Assembly (NCBI GenBank): GCA_051453625.1 | Contig: JBOZIK010000001.1 | Span: 124,982,579-125,002,896 of the forward strand | DNA: 20,318 nt | Origin: Welwitschia mirabilis | Taxonomy: Eukaryota > Gnetophyta > Gnetopsida > Welwitschiales | Direction of reading: 5' to 3' | Part shown: positions 19,056-20,318 of the stretch, one piece after another | How positions within the stretch are numbered: position 1 is the first letter of the stretch | Layout of the letters: each line of letters begins with the position of its first letter | Notes under the pieces: generated by a model | Told to the model about the DNA's origin: nothing | Database searches by the model: none | Seen by the model: only the letters and a program-made list of their open reading frames with translations | Translations under genes and position numbers: made by a program

Positions 19056-20225
19056 ATCAACCAACAACTTTAGAGGCGTGGAATCCATTAGTTCGACACA
19101 TGTGGCATGTAATCTACTCCTTCCATGCTTTGGGCATGGAACTCCAAGACCCTCCTCCCTATCATTTGCCTCAGCTCACTACATCCCCTTTTCTCTTTGC
19201 AAATTTGACCTTGTCTAGCCACCAACATAGCTATCCTTCTAGTCAAGCTCTTCCTCTAGCTGTTTCCTCCACAAAGACCCAGTTCTTCAGAGGGGGTTAG
19301 ACTATTTTAACTCCTTGCCCAACTTCCTCCATCGAGGGCATGATCATTAGATCCACATGATCACTTCAAATCCAAAAGAGTTCTAAGGTCACATCAAATC
19401 CTTAGGACAGACCAGAATCAAGTGAGCCTACCTACGACGTCAGACCGAGGGGTGAGGACTAGCCTGATGACTAGTCAGGTGACCACTGTTCTCGTGGAAT
19501 GATCCTCTCTAGCACCATTAGGGATCAGCTAGGCATTTTATCACTACTTCTTTAGTCTTTCAGGTGCTGTTACATCGTTGGGTCCTAGCTGGCTTAGGGA
19601 CAGTAAAGGCAATAAGGAGATACTATCAGGGCCCTTATCATCACATTTTCCTTTTCCTTTCCTCCATGTCACTTCCTTTTCGTTGCCTTCCATCAAAGAG
19701 GCAGTCCTTCCCTTTCTCTCTTACTTATAGGTCTCTGCATTGGGGAGACCCTCTCTTCATTCTTTCTTTAATTGCCATTCACCCTCCAGTCTTGTAAATG
19801 TTATCTGTTAGACTGGAGTTCCCCTTTCACATGTTGAATAGTGATTTCAGACTCATAAGAACATTTCTCTTTTAGACTCTTGAGTCAGTTAGCGACCTCA
19901 CCTCCATCACAAGGAAGACTTCTGAAGATAATAGAAGAAGTCTCTCCTACTAAATGAGTTATCTACACATCTCTTCATCCCCACTAGTGTTTTCTCATTG
20001 TATTTGTATTTGGATGTTTCATCTATTTATTTCTGCAATGTACCAATCTCCTCTCTCTTCTTAGGTTTGAAAGACTTCTGTATACCATCTCCTCTTCTTC
20101 AAAAGGTGAGTGATGTTTTTAGAGAGATATTAATAAAAGCATTCTGTTCCTTTCTCATTTCTTTGTTACTTACCATCTATAGGCACAATATAGAGTATGG
20201 AGGACCTTTTGTTAGGCAATTTCCT
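19056..20225. other. No gene recognised; possible retroelement LTR or leader
   Basis: A plus-strand frame (18,941-19,300) continues out of the pyrimidine tract into a Pro/Ser/Leu-rich stretch ending at TAG near 19,298. It has no recognisable domain. The interval also holds a perfect palindrome TGACTAGTCA (19,468-19,477) and an AATAAA within TTAATAAAAGC near 20,130, followed by T/C-rich sequence, as seen in the R/U5 part of some gypsy LTRs. Neither element ends nor a primer-binding site were found, so no mobile element is called. Confidence 0.3.
19463..19479. other. Nested palindrome CCTGATGACTAGTCAGG
   Basis: A perfect 10-bp palindrome TGACTAGTCA is embedded in CCTGA...TCAGG and preceded by another GACTAG. 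The symmetric core resembles bZIP-type sites (TGACTCA-like), but no function can be inferred. Confidence 0.6.
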
Positions 20226-20267
20226 TCCAGTGCATGTGAGAGAGAGGGAGGGAGTGAGGAAGGTATC

Positions 20268-20269
<2 letters not shown>

Positions 20270-20318
<49 letters not shown>
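20270..20318. repeat. (GA)n microsatellite, truncated by window end
   Basis: At least 24 uninterrupted GA units continue past the window end. They are preceded by a shorter GA/GGGA run at 20,236-20,262. This is a typical plant dinucleotide microsatellite, and its full length is not visible. Confidence 0.97.

Noticed and set aside
1-20318. CRISPR array, prokaryotic operon or phage
   Set aside because: No spaced identical repeats, no Shine-Dalgarno-led frames, no long ORFs; microsatellites and plant transposon relics indicate a eukaryotic genome.

Overview
This is eukaryotic, almost certainly land-plant, genomic DNA from a draft assembly. The evidence is the AT-rich, gene-poor sequence, the AC/AT and GA microsatellites, two runs of N (969 and 888 positions), a copia-type LTR preceded by the usual plant purine tract, a tRNA-like Pol III relic and a decayed hAT-type transposase fragment. 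No complete protein-coding gene can be supported and no open frame looks like a full-length protein. A large-genome seed plant, possibly a gymnosperm, would fit, but that is inference.

Layout. Bases 1 to about 3,850 are very AT-rich intergenic DNA with simple repeats and small tandem duplications. They end in a 53-bp duplication that carries a tRNA-like Pol III promoter on the minus strand. At about 3,850 the composition shifts to more mixed sequence. Here lie two candidate short exons (3,889-4,044 and 5,517-5,621), each ending in CAG|GTATTT, and a 15-base A run at 5,276. From about 5,600 to 10,180 nothing recognisable is seen. A probable copia 3' LTR lies at about 10,184-10,556. It keeps its purine tract, but no pol is readable upstream.

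Between 11,950 and 14,200, three diverged copies of one short repeat (plus, minus, plus) surround the first gap, together with a 13-bp perfect hairpin and a 45-base near-palindrome. A purine-rich, G4-bearing tract fills about 14,661-14,996. AT-rich DNA follows, with a minus-strand relic resembling the hAT DUF659 region (16,322-16,570) and a GACTCA-rich cluster (17,098-17,170). From about 17,400 to 19,055 the plus strand is pyrimidine-rich, and the second gap lies inside it. The last kilobase has no assignable gene, and the window ends inside a (GA)n microsatellite.

The features do not form a pathway or operon. They read as layered transposon debris and low-complexity DNA around a possible fragment of a spliced gene. 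I did not find a convincing new biological system. The strongest unexplained signals are the three-copy repeat family at 11,952-14,196, the G4-rich purine tract and the duplicated tRNA-like promoter.
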